DNA of 64,000 nucleotides, from the NCBI RefSeq assembly GCF_040954835.1, contig NC_090714.1, positions 4,204,501-4,268,500 on the forward strand, read 5' to 3'. The first letter of the stretch is position 1. Every line of letters begins with the position of its first letter. The notes below the pieces were generated by a model that had not been told where the DNA came from, did no database searches, and saw only the letters and a list, made by a program, of their open reading frames with translations. The translations under genes and the position numbers were made by a program. Shown here piece by piece: positions 11,811 through 23,034 of this stretch. This DNA comes from Lepisosteus oculatus (taxonomy: Eukaryota > Chordata > Actinopteri > Semionotiformes > Lepisosteidae).

Positions 11811-12554
11811 TCAATCTATCTGGATTCTATTGGGAAATTAATCTGAGGATCTTGTGCATTTAATTCTTGAAGGGCGCCGATTTAAAGAATACCTCGTTCC
11901 AGACCCCCCACAATGCTTTGCTCAAATACAGGTTCAAAAATGCCATTTTGACCGGGAAAACAGTATCTACTTATGGGTAAGAAGCCAGCTACTCCTACAT
12001 TTTTAATTCACTGATGAAAGCCAGGATGTTGGGTAAGTTCCGTGAAGTTGCTCCCCTACAAACTTAACCTTGATTTTGAAGTATTTTCCGTGCGTTTGCG
12101 TGAACGGGACATTTTTGTTGTCATCATACTGTAATCACAAGAGTTGAGGGCTTAGCCTTAAGAAGCGAACAGTTGCATGATCTTAAAAAGGCTTTAACTA
12201 GCACGTCTTACTAATTCGTAGCGGTTTTAATATTTATTAAATATGAAGAAGCAATCAGTTTCCCATCGTGTCCATTTCATATATGCAAATCAAGGGATTT
12301 AAAGATTCGTCACGTCTTTCGAGCCACGTGAATTTAAAAATTCCTGAATGAACAACTTCTTGTATTTTATGCAAAGCAAAAACGTGAAAGAGAGCCAAGA
12401 AATTGTTTAAAGAAGCACTATTTTAGTTAAGCTAGAAAGTTCAACACATCTGCAAAAGCGTTGGACCCTCAGGGTGTCTCACACATACAGACCTCGGAAA
12501 TATTTGAATATTTTTATTTTCAGATCAAATAATTGAACATATTTTACGTTTTAA
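11811..12554. other. AT-rich intergenic stretch without a recognised gene
   Basis: No convincing open frame, RNA gene or nameable repeat. It ends where homology to the duplicated unit begins. Confidence 0.5.
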
Positions 12555-14056
12555 AGGCAAAGACGAAAACCTCCGCCAGAACAGTTTTTAAAGGAGACCA
12601 AATGAAGGCTGATACAAGATTAATCAAACCTGGCTTCTGACTTTTAATTATTTAGAAATGTCTAAAACACGGACTGGATCCTGGAGCTGGGCGTCTCCGC
12701 TTTGACGCAAGAAAATTGAAGTACAATCCCACTCCGTACTTCTAGCCGAGCCGCTGATGAAGTAACCTTCAATTGGACATTTACGTTTTGTTTTCAATTC
12801 AATTCAAAATACTCTATTCATCCCCAGGGATTCAGATTGTCATTAGTAAAAGGTTAGAAATTAGCGTTAACCTTGCGCCAGAAACAGTTTTAGATTTCCT
12901 GTCTTTTAGCTTTGGATCAAGCGGTAAGAATTATATAGTGTTTGATAGTCAATCTCACCTGTGGTTACTGTACTGTACATCACTCGTTGGGTGTGGTATA
13001 TAACCTTTATATGCAGTGTATAATACGATACTGAATTTGAATTACTTTTTAAATTAATCAGAATGAGTTTGCATCTCTCTTAAAGATGACAATTATGAGT
13101 TCATATAAAGTTCCTGCATACCTGTCACACACAGTTTCCGCTAGTTTGTTGCCAGCTGTCTGATTTTCATAGACACCATTTTTACCACCTGCACTCTTTG
13201 CACTTGACTACAGTAACTTTCTTATCTTATAGTATATTAAATAATAGCTTCTCTGATCGTAATAATAAGGAGCTCTAATAGTAATATTCAATGCTCCTTT
13301 GATTGCAAAACTAGTTATTACACCCGTATCACTATTCTGTTTTCTATGCATACAGCAGTTCACTTTGTATTTACATGCATTGCTTCTGATTATTAACCTT
13401 TCAATCTGAAGGACTAAAATTCTATGTGGAACCTTGCCAAACGCCCATGGAAATATGAAATATAGCACGTCGTGACACCTACTAGCATAAAGGAACTAAA
13501 GGGATACTCTGTCCAGACACCAGCTGGGGTATTAAACATTAAGATGAATTTAGTTGTTCATATATTTTTTTTAAGTTGTCTTTAAAATCGTTTCAGACAT
13601 TTGGTTTAACAAAAATTTAAAAACAACATTTTAAACACTCAGACTTGAGACATACATACAGTATGACACATGACATACAGGCTCCCCCAACTGCATATTT
13701 TGATACTTTATTTTTCACTGTCATTCGAAAAGATAATCAAGTCATGTCCAGTCGCAAAATAGGCTAGAAAAGCGCTTTACAAGGGCGTTTCAGTACTTTT
13801 AATGCTTGAAAAGAGAGCAAACAGGTGGAACCGCCTCGTCTCAGGGCTGTGACTTGGCTTTAGGCTGAATAAGAGATGTACATGGCCGGTATTTTGCGTG
13901 GCCGGCCTGGTGGCTCCGCGGGCCAAACCATCGGACACTTCTAAAGTTCAGAGAGCAGATCGACTCCCGGAGAGTCTTGTGAGTTGAAGTCGAGCCCCGA
14001 GCCTCCCCGTCAGTCTGAGATCTAAACCCCGGGTGTAGCTCTCGTGCTGTCGGGGT
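12555..14056. repeat. Older partial copy of the duplicated unit (matches 19133-20491 and 37910-39202)
   Basis: The block runs collinear with the middle of R1 and R2. The first ~1.25 kb is only roughly 80% alike by eye (shared strings 'ccttgcgccagaaacag' and 'cttttagctttgg'). The last ~230 bp (13825-14056) is a GC-rich island about 95% alike to 20236-20491. Homology stops exactly at 'ctgtcggggtg', after which this locus continues into the left end of R1. No protein is recognised. A 103-codon - strand frame (14152-13841) overlaps the island but is not open over the same span in the other copies. Confidence 0.8.
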
Positions 14057-14884
14057 GCTTCTTCTTCTGGGAAGGAGAGATCCTGCACACTGAACTCGTT
14101 GGAGGACACAGCTGCCACAATGCAGGTAGGAGTATCTCTGCTCTGCCGGCACACAGCCTGTGTTTTACAGTCCAGGCTCTTTTGCACAAAGCACCTGTCA
14201 AATGTAAAGCGCTTTGTAAAATACCAGCTCTTCCCTCGTGTATTCTTGTTTCTGTCAGTATCACGTGTGCACCTGTCCTTCTCCAGCAGTGTTTAGACAT
14301 GAACTGGATTCTCTAAGTATCACTTTGTCCACCTGCTTCACTGGAAGAATGTGTGAATGTTCTCTCTAAAATATTTATTCATGGAAGATAAATTTTTGAT
14401 GTTCATTTTCACATCACTGTGTACTGAACTATGAATTTCAGTTTGTAGAACTTTTGTGATGCCACCACGGGCACTGCACTGAATGGGAGGTATTTTAAGG
14501 AGATTTTGCTCAGACTGTTGATCTCATTGAGATGGTGGAACTGAAGTACTGCAACATAAAACACCGCAATGATGATCGAAGTGGAACAAGACAGAGCAGC
14601 GCTCATAACTGCAGGCCATATAAATCAAACTCAGAGATAACAGAGGGTAGAAACTGAAGCCAAGCTGCACACAAACTACAGCTGACTGGATATGGTGAGT
14701 ACATGATTTCCCATTTGGAAAAGAACATAGAGAACGTGTTGGAAGACAACAGGAAAACAAAGACTTTGTATTAAACTAAACCAATGCAAAACAAAGAAAG
14801 GGCAGGGGGAGAAGTGAGAATTAGAAAAAAGAAAAAGGTAAAGAAATAATCAATAGCAGGTAGTATAAGATAAAAAAGTAAAAA

Positions 14885-15480
14885 ACAGACCTTTTGATCT
14901 GACATGTCTTTAACTCACCAGATCGGGGACTCCTTTCTGTTTCTTTATGACCTCGCTACCTGCCATGGGAGTTTGGGCAGGCGTTTGCAACTCTGCTGTA
15001 GATTTCTCCTGATGCTGATTATAAAACTGCCTCAGAAATTCATTTGGGAGATTTCAATGGCTGTTTGCTTAAGTCAGTTCTCCCTAATGATTATCAGTTT
15101 GTAAAAGGCTACACAAGAGGTTCTAGGACATTAGATCCCTGTTATGGTAACATTAAGAACACCTGTAAAGTTCATATCAGACCACCGACATGATGATCTG
15201 ATCTAATCCAAAAGAAAGAGCAGGAATTCAAAGCTGTGATAGATTGAGAGGGGAAAGTGATTCAGAGGAATATATAGGAAGAATTGAAACATGATAAAAG
15301 AGATTATAATTCCAAGGTGGAGAAACTAATGAATAGAAATAATGTACAGGAGGCGTGGCGTAGGATCTAAACCATGATTGGCCAGGTGCCCCTTAGTAAT
15401 GTGCAGAAATGAACAAGTCTTGAAGAGCTTAGTCCTGTATTTTATAACGTATTCTAAAAGTCACTAGAGATGTATACAGT
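14885..15480 (+). mobile_element. L2-type LINE fragment, end of endonuclease domain (R1)
   Basis: Translation in the LINE frame gives GDFNGCLLKSVLPNDYQFVK-type text, including the GDFN motif of AP endonucleases, followed by GYTRGSRTLDPCYGNIK (15100-15160). Frames are broken and no reverse transcriptase follows in this unit. The same fragment sits at the same place in R2, so it was present before the duplication. Confidence 0.75.
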
Positions 15481-18147
15481 TCTGAGTTTGTGGAAGACAT
15501 CTGCACATTGGCATAACTATCTTAAAAATCTATAACCTGTTAAGTGAAAATATTTCTGTCCAGTTACATTAACTTCAGTCACAATGAAATAATTTGAACG
15601 AATAGTTTTAGTTCATCAGCACAGCTGCTGGAGGATATTCAAGAGCTGAAGGTCTTCTGTAACTGAAGGGATTGATTTGTGTTTATTTTACTTTAGCGAC
15701 TTCCTAAGATTTCATGAAAAGGCGTGTTTTGTTGTTCACATGTTTTTAAACAGTGTACGAATAGGTGGCACTCTTCCCTGTGGCCCATCATTTCCATACC
15801 AAAGCCCCAGTACAGAGACTTTAAATATACTGGGTCCTACAGGGCTCAGACAGGTCATTTCAACTCATCCTCTTGGAGTTTTATCTGGGACTCAGTATTG
15901 CTAACAGGTACGTTTACATGCTCCTGGACTTTCTACTGTACTAAGCATGTCAAGTCCAGCCCTACCTGATGCAGTTATAGATGAGATAAGAACTCATGGA
16001 TATAAATGGTATGATTTTAGGGCCACTTTGTCCTAGCAGAAACCCATCACTGACACTTGTACTGTTATTTTAGATAGTTTTAATTGGGTTAGGTTTGTCT
16101 GGCAATTTGTTTTTATCACAGTTATTTAAGATAATATTTTACATACAGCTATATAATTAATCATAGATAATGATTGAACAATGGGCTTTGTATTGATTCT
16201 ATTTTCCTCTGGGCTTGAGCAACTGTCCCTCCTTGTGCTGACAACCCAATTCTACAGAAAACCTGTCATGAGTTGTTTTGAACTGTGGGAATTATATTTG
16301 TATCTGCAGTTAATTGTGGGTGTCTGTATATATACAGTATATATCAGTGCTCTGGGGTAGTGTAAAACTAGCTTGGGGAAGGCCAGTAACTATCTAAATA
16401 TCACAAAGGGACATTGGGCAGATTAACCTTTACTTGTGTGAAACTGACTGATTTTTAGGCTCATAATGATTTTCAATATCAATTATATATACACGAAACA
16501 GACATGAAATGGTTACATAGCAGTTTGGTTCTACAGTAAGTAGCCTTGTCTCATACTGAAATCTGTTTTCACATTTGTTGATGTAGGAATGATTACATCT
16601 CCAGTGATTTCTGATTGTATTTCTATACTCTCAACAGTGCTGATGATCACAGGCCTTTCCCCTATGTTCCTGAGCTGGGGGGATCATGAGGACCATCTGG
16701 ACACTCAACACGGTCTGCAGCCTCACCTGCATGAGAGGTCATTCTGAACAGCAGGTTCTTACACCATTAAGAGGGAGTTATGATGCAGGGTTTTGTCATT
16801 CAGGGGTTTAAAAGATATCACATTCCAAATTCTTTTAAGAAATGTTGCTATGAAAACATAAAATAATGGAGTGATCATTTTATCACTTGATACTCATTTT
16901 CTGTTTTGTAAATAGCTCTGCACCTGCAGTAACAAATGTTGAAAGTTGTATCTCTTCACATCTCTTGTTTTTCAAGGAATCAGTGGATAGTTTAGTGTTT
17001 CGTGTTTTGTTTTGTGAAAAAAAGGAAATGTAAACTAACTTTGTAAGCAAACAAAGAATGGTTTTCCTCCCGAAATGTCTTTTTCTGAGTAAACTTCCAG
17101 TTTCTTTCATTGTGTCTATGCTGTGGGGACTAGACAGATCTCTCAGAGACCTGGATAGACATTAAGATTGAATTACATTTGATACGTATTTGTCCTAAAG
17201 TAGTAAACAGTTAATATTGTTTAGAAGAAGAGCTGTTGAGTTGGATTCTGCTTCATGCAGATTAAAAATTAATCCCTTGAATGTTCAGAATGTTTATTTT
17301 TACTGTCACTTATAGCTAAATGTTTAAGTGTTTCTTCCTTTAAATATATGTGCATCTTAATCATTAGTAGTTAAATTGCTTATATTCTTGAGTCCACACC
17401 CAAAATGCCTATTTAAATGTGGAATGGTGTTCAGAGTTGTGTTGTGAAGCAGATTGTGGGTTTGTGCATTATAGCACCAGACAGGTGCTAATTAACCATG
17501 CAGTGCTCTTTCAGAGGACAGGCTGCTCTGCTCATACAGGACTGTGATCATTTTTCTCATTGTGTGCTCAGCCACAGGAAAGCACACTAAACCTCTCTGA
17601 TGGGTTTACATTCTCTCTCAAATTCTTCCCAATTATATGAAATGTCTTCACACAACACTTTGTAATTAACATTGTATTCTCTTGTCTGTCCTCAGTTTCT
17701 CAGAAGTCAAGCTGCAAGCAGGACTAAACTCCAAAATGAATGTACTGGGACTACAGCTGCAGCTCCTTATTATTGTCAGAAGCAGTCTGGACAAGAGCAA
17801 TATTCACTTAGAGGGAGCTGTGATATTAAGCAAATGCAAGCATCCCTAAATTATTTTAGCGATAGGAATTGTCTTATGACACAGTTGCTTGTGTACATGC
17901 AAGCAACAGCTGGAGTTGGACAGTCAAAAAGCTTGTACAACGACTGCCATGGATGAAGATGAAACATCATAAATTCATAACTGACAGCCACTCTGAGCCG
18001 TCTGCAGGGGCAGAGGAAACATGTAGGTTCATTAAAAAAAAAAACAGGAGGACGATCCCCTGTCGAGATGCCCTCTTACTACATAAAAATTGAGCGCACC
18101 AAAATAACCAAACAAATTGGTTCAAGAAACAATCCAATGACACTGGT

Positions 18148-18707
18148 TTATTGCAAAAATTGAACAAAAAGAAAACGAACAGGCGTTACTCGGTCGGCTG
18201 ATATCCAGAAGCTCCGGCGGTCCGCAGTCTGGAGCCCCGGGAGAGGAAACGCTCCAGTCAGGACAGCCGGCCGGAGAGACGGTGGCCACCCGGGACCGCG
18301 AGGTGAGGCCGGCTGCTCTCCGGGATCAACTGCTGCTTAAACAGGGGAGAAAAAGCGTTTTTTATACATATAGTCGCAAGTTCTGGCCTCTCGCCTTAAC
18401 CTGTACAAAGTTACACCACTTTTGGAAAGCAAAAATAAACGGTTTAGTCGTAGGGAGGTGTTCAACGGAGCGAAACCCTGTTTTACCCGTACTGACCATT
18501 TCCCTGTGGTATTTCCCCCACCCTCAGATTAAGTGAGCGCAGCTGTGGGCTTCTTCACAATCTACTGCTTTGCCATGCTGAGAAAAGTCCATTGGTCCTT
18601 GGATTTCTCCGACTACAACCACAAAGATCTCTTTAAACCCGAAAGCAAGAGGCTCTGCAAGCAGAGTGCAGACCGGTTGGATTCTCACCTTCGAACTGAC
18701 CGCTCAT
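18148..18707 (-). other. Candidate two-exon small open frame in GC island (R1)
   Basis: On the - strand an ATG at 18707-18705 runs 19 bases to a GTGAGA donor (exon edge 18689). A pyrimidine-rich acceptor at 18334-18333 opens a second exon that stays in frame to TAA at 18150-18148. The stop lies inside an AATAAA hexamer (18152-18147). The product would be 67 residues (MSGQFE + AVDPGEQPASPRGPGWPPSL...). R2 keeps the same structure with 66 residues (37471-36915), the only indel being one codon. Substitutions between the copies are mostly amino-acid-changing (about 13 against 6 silent), close to the neutral ratio, so protein coding is doubtful. A spliced non-coding - strand transcript would look the same. 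Confidence 0.25.
18187..18310 (+). promoter_or_regulatory. GC-rich island with splice-donor-like edge (R1)
   Basis: CpG-rich sequence in an otherwise AT-rich unit, ending at 'cgggaccgcgag/gtgagg' (donor at ~18303). It is well conserved in R2 at 36955-37068. It could be a + strand promoter and first exon, or the body of a - strand terminal exon (see the small open frame across it). No TATA box was noted. Confidence 0.35.
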
Positions 18708-20235
18708 CTGTCCAGTTTCACGCCACACGGGAGCTCTGCGCTTCGGCGTCCAGGCTGGTGTAGAGGACAGGAAGGCCGGGAAGCTGGAGAGGAGAAACTA
18801 GTGAATAAGACAACTGCTGAAACACCACTAACAGACCTGAGCAAACATTAAAAATACAGGTAGCTATTTTAAATAGTAGCAACAACGATCCGTTCAATTT
18901 CGTCTGTTGAAAGATACGAAGGTTACTGGTTTAGTTTGAGTTCATCCAGAAAACCTTTTCTAAAAATGCAGTTACTGGTCGCCTTCTTAATTATTCTGAA
19001 GCTCTGATTCCTTTTCATGTTTCATTTTGAACTACTCCCATCTAAATAGGAAGAAAACTTTCCGGCATTCTGCTACCCAAATGAAGCAAAACATCCCATG
19101 ATTATTTTTATGTCACTGCAGAGCCACTATTTAAGGATAAAAACGCACTACTCTTGCCAGAACAAGTTTTAAAGGACACTAATTGAAGGCTGATAAAGAT
19201 TAATCACACCTGGCTTTGGACTGTTAATTAATTAGACATGTCTAAAACACGGACTGGATCGTGGAGTTGACATGGATCCCTCAATCTTTCCGACACAAGT
19301 AACGGGAGTCAATCCCGTTCCATACTTTTAACTACACCGCTGATGAAATAACATTATTAAAACTTTAATTGAGGATTTACGATCTGTTTACAGTTTAATT
19401 CAAAATACAATGTTCATCCCCATCTATCATCAATAGTAAAAGGTTACAAGTTAGCGACACCCTTGCGCCAGAAACAGTGTTTCAGAATTCCGTCTTTTAG
19501 CTTTGGGTCAAGCAGTAAGAATTATACTGTTAGTGTTTGACAGTCAGTCTCACCTGTGATTACTGTACTGTGATTACTGTACTGTACGTCACTCCCTGAC
19601 CGTGGTTCCCTTTTCACTGTAAAACCTGTGTATACAGTGTAGAACACGATATAGACTTTTAATGACTTTTTAAAGTAATCAAAATGAATTTACATCTCTT
19701 TTAAGATGACACTTAAAGGTATGAGTTATTACAAATCTCCTAAACACCTGTCGCACACTGCTTCCACTAGTTCACTACCAGGTGTCTGATATTCATAAAA
19801 AACACTTTCACCACCTGCACTGTGCACTTGACTACAATAACTTTCACATATTATAGTTTATGAAATAATAGCGTCTCTCATAGTAATAATAAGAAGCGAT
19901 GTGATGCCCCATTTATTGCAAAACTAACTTTTACATCCTTGTCACTGTTCTGTTTTCTATGCATACACCAGTTCACTTTTTATTTCCATACATGGCTTTT
20001 GATTTTCAAATCTTTAATCTTTAAGCTTCTATGTTGAACCTTGTCAAACGCCCATGGAAATATAAATATACTGTCGTGACACCTGCTGTTCTGAGGAAAT
20101 AAAGGGATACTCTGCCCAAACACCAGCTGGGGTATAAAACATTCAGACCAATTTAATCGTCCATGTAGTTTTATTAAAGTTGTCTTTAGAATCATTACAG
20201 ACATTTTTAAAACATAATACCTGGTGAAAGAGCAA

Positions 20236-20491
20236 ACAGGGGAAACCGCCTCGTCTCGGGGCTGTGACTTGGCTTTAGGCTGAATAAGAGATGTACATGG
20301 CCGGTATTCTGCGTGGCCGGCCTGGTGGCTCCGCGGGCTGAACCATCGGACACTTCTAAAGTTCAGAGAGCAGATCGACTCTTGGAGAGTCTTGTGAGTT
20401 GAAGTCGAGCTCCGAGCCTCCCCGTCAGTCTGAGACCTAATTCCCGGTCTGAGACCTAATCCCCGGGTGAAGCTCTCATGCTGTCGGGGTG
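20236..20491. promoter_or_regulatory. GC-rich conserved island, second of R1
   Basis: The island is conserved in all three copies (13825-14056, this one, 38955-39202) at about 95%, while its AT-rich left neighbour has drifted to ~80% in the oldest copy. It contains CpGs and the strings 'ggccggtattctgcgtggcc' and 'cctggtggctccgcggg'. This copy also holds a short tandem repeat of 'ggtctgagacctaat' (about 20440-20462). No known gene or RNA recognised. Confidence 0.4.
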
Positions 20492-20959
20492 AGTTTGTCG
20501 AAGTGGCTGTTCTCTACCACGCCGGCCGTTTTGGGGGGCTCCATTTTCGGGGCCTTCCAAAACAGGGAAAATGGGGGGTTTAAGACCTTTATGAATGCAT
20601 AGATCGGAATTCAATTCGAAAAAGCAGCCCCTTATACCACTGAGACACCTGCAGGACAGGTGTGGCACTAGCAGTGAAAGAGAGGTGCAGTCCTAACTAG
20701 GAGCGACAGGGGTCTCTCTCCAGCACATTTCTCTTGATTCGACCAGCTGGCCGCAAGCTAAACGAGTCCGGCAAACAGTTTTGTAGGGGAATGTCACTGA
20801 ACTGGGTTCTCTGAAAATCCTCAGCCGTTAAATACTAAATTTATGATTTGGTGAGTATAAGTTTCTATTTATCTTCAGTAGCGTGAGTGTTGAGCCCTTG
20901 TAACCGAGTGCACAGCTGTCGTTCAGGAGCCGAGCCCGCCCCCAGAGTGACCTTCCTCA

Positions 20960-22355
20960 GCGGACACGCCCCGTCCACCTGTTCCACAGGTGCGCCCGGC
21001 AAGATGGCAGCGGGGTGAGTTTCTGCGGCGTGAGGTGCGTTTGCGTTTTATTTCGAATTTTCTTATTTTAAATGCAAAAACTAAAATTTCACTTTGAGGA
21101 AAGTTAGATAAAAATGTTTTGTTGTTGCAACTTTTGTTAATTGCATTTGTTCCTGTTTAATTTGTGTTTTAGGACGCCGAAATGACTGTCTGAGCGTGCT
21201 CTCGAAGTTTTGGAAGACTGCATTCAGCGTTCTTAAACTAACTTTCATGTAAATATTTTTTAAAGACATGGCATCTCTAGCTCTGTTTCCTTTAACGAAA
21301 AATGCTGTAATTTATCTTCAGTCACTTGCTGTATAAAGTTAGTAACCGTGTATCTAACTGATAGTATCTGCTTTTCCTAATTGGGTTATAATTTCGCTTT
21401 CCGTTCCGAAATGATCAACTTTTGCAAAGATTAAATGTACTAATTCGTATGTTTTCTTTTTTCTCCAGGTGACAAAAGGATTTCAAAAACCGGCCTCCAG
21501 TTATTAAAGTGTTTTTTCCCGAGGTAAGTTTTATTCTTATCTTACGTTATACTATTTATATTTGTGTATTAAAGACGACACGTATTTCACAGCATGTTAA
21601 CACCAGAACGGTTTTATACTAATGTTATCACTTCTTTTCGTTTAGTTGTGCTTTTGCTGAATACAAATAGGAAACACTAAATCGCTGGTTCTTTTTTATG
21701 GATTCTTTTATTCATAATAGGCTGAAGCTACTCTCTAAATATTGGAGTAGTGGGACTGGGATGTATCTGTGATTTCTCATGCTGTTACCTATTGGTTTCT
21801 TGTTGAATTTGAGCGTGTTTGTATGTTTCTTTATTGGGGCAGTTTATTTAAGAAGTTAAGACTTCAGAACTTCAAGTGAATCGATTGTGCAAATCCGATA
21901 TATTGTTAACTTGATCCTATTTCTTTTGCCTTCAGTTCTGCGGCTCCTGATCCTCTGCGCTCCGACGATCTGCTTTCCAATCCACTCCAGCAACTCGTCG
22001 TGCTTTGGCAGGTTCTTCTTGACAATGTGTGCTTTTTCTTGAACTTTATTTTAATATCGGTGGCTTGATCTGTAGTGTACCGTTTGTATATCGATATATA
22101 TTATTGTTAACCTGAATGTTTCATGTTGACTGCTGCTATTGTATGTGCTGCGGCTCCTGGTTCTCTGCACTTCGACGATCTCCGGCAATTTATTGACAAA
22201 GTGTGCTTTTCTTGCATTTGATTTTTGTTACCAGTACCTTGATCTGTAATGTCCTGATTCAGTGCTGTATTTTATTCTTGACCTGCATGTTTTCTGTTGA
22301 CTGCTGCTATTGTATGTGCTTTGAATTCTGCAATAAAAACTCCTTTCATTGTCTG
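20960..22355 (+). ncRNA. Predicted spliced long non-coding RNA, + strand (R1)
   Basis: Inferred from signals only. The GC-rich start region has an inverted E-box pair (CACCTG 20976-20981, CAGGTG 20987-20992) and a YY1-like 'aagatggcagcgg' at 21001-21013. Exon 1 would end at 21014 before GTGAGT. An exon probably opens at 21173 ('tttag/gacgccg'). A 55-nt exon lies at 21469-21523 ('ttctccag' to 'gag/gtaagt'). The last exon opens at 21936 ('gccttcag/ttctgcgg') and runs to AATAAA at 22332-22337. The last exon contains a 210-bp tandem duplication (units starting 21938 and 22148). Open frames are short: the ATG in the 21173 exon stops after three codons. R2 keeps the inner splice sites and polyadenylation signal but has lost the ATG and GT donor of exon 1. 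Confidence 0.4.
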
Positions 22356-22824
22356 CATTGTCCTGTATTTTCGAAGGTGTGAAGTGTTGTCTTGCGCGTG
22401 CGCCACGCACCGCAAGGCGACAACCCATCGCACTAACCTGGAAAAGTGCGAGGACGCCCGCCTTTTTAGATAGTCTGGGGGGGAATAGGGTCCCTAGGAG
22501 GGAGCGTGGGTCTAGCCCTGGGGGGAGGAGAAGGGAGGATAGCTCTAGCCAAGCCCCGTCACTCCCAGCAGGAGGGGAAGGCAGGCTGGAGATGGCCTCG
22601 GCCCGAGAGAGAGGAGGCACCCAGGGCGGACTCAGCCCATCAGTCACAGCTTGCAACTGACAGCTTTCTAAGTCCACACCCCAGGAGACCTGCCTCTCTG
22701 CAGGGACCAAAGCCACCACCAACCTGCCATCCTCTCCTGCCGGGAGCGGGTGGGCCTGGCTAGAGCTGCAGTCAATCAGCCAGCCCCCGCCTACCCCTCT
22801 CCAATGAGGCTTGATTGCTACCAC
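22228..22824 (-). other. GC-rich 198-codon open frame, coding status unclear
   Basis: This is one of the longest open frames outside host genes: proline-, serine- and leucine-rich, no domain recognised. R2 keeps the same frame open (ORF 41396-40902, 164 codons from its own ATG). The copies differ at few sites, and most of those change residues, so there is no sign of protein-level constraint. The opposite strand is also open (22349-22660), as expected for GC-rich DNA poor in stops. It overlaps the predicted 3' end of the + strand transcript and has no clear promoter or splice context. Confidence 0.15.
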
Positions 22825-22831
22825 ACCCCAA

Positions 22832-22985
22832 GAAAAACCCCAGATACTAAGTTTTTTGGCGGGAAAATCTGGACACGCTTAAAAAGGGGGTAGCCTTTGA
22901 CCTTTTTAAGTCAAAAAGCGATAGGGCGTCCCCTTGCGGCCGCAAAATCTCTCCGCCAAAAAACTCACCAACACCGGGGTTTTTC
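22832..22985. repeat. Nested inverted repeats with E2F-like motifs (R1)
   Basis: Outer arms gaaaaacccc (22832-22841) and ggggtttttc (22976-22985) and middle arms gttttttggcgg (22851-22862) and ccgccaaaaaac (22953-22964) share nearly the same centre (~22908). An inner pair cttaaaaagg (22878-22887) and cctttttaag (22901-22910) forms a separate hairpin. The left middle arm reads 'ttttggcgggaaaa', the textbook E2F-type element. R2 keeps the middle and inner arms exactly. It could be a foldback/MITE-like remnant or a regulatory element. Confidence 0.6.
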
Positions 22986-23034
22986 AGGGCCAAGGGGGTA
23001 CAGAACTCTGCACAAAAAAATGAAAGAACAACAT

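Noticed and set aside
18282-18763. Two consecutive + strand frames in the R1 GC-rich block
   Set aside because: A 2-base length difference in R2 shifts the frame, so the protein sequence is not kept.
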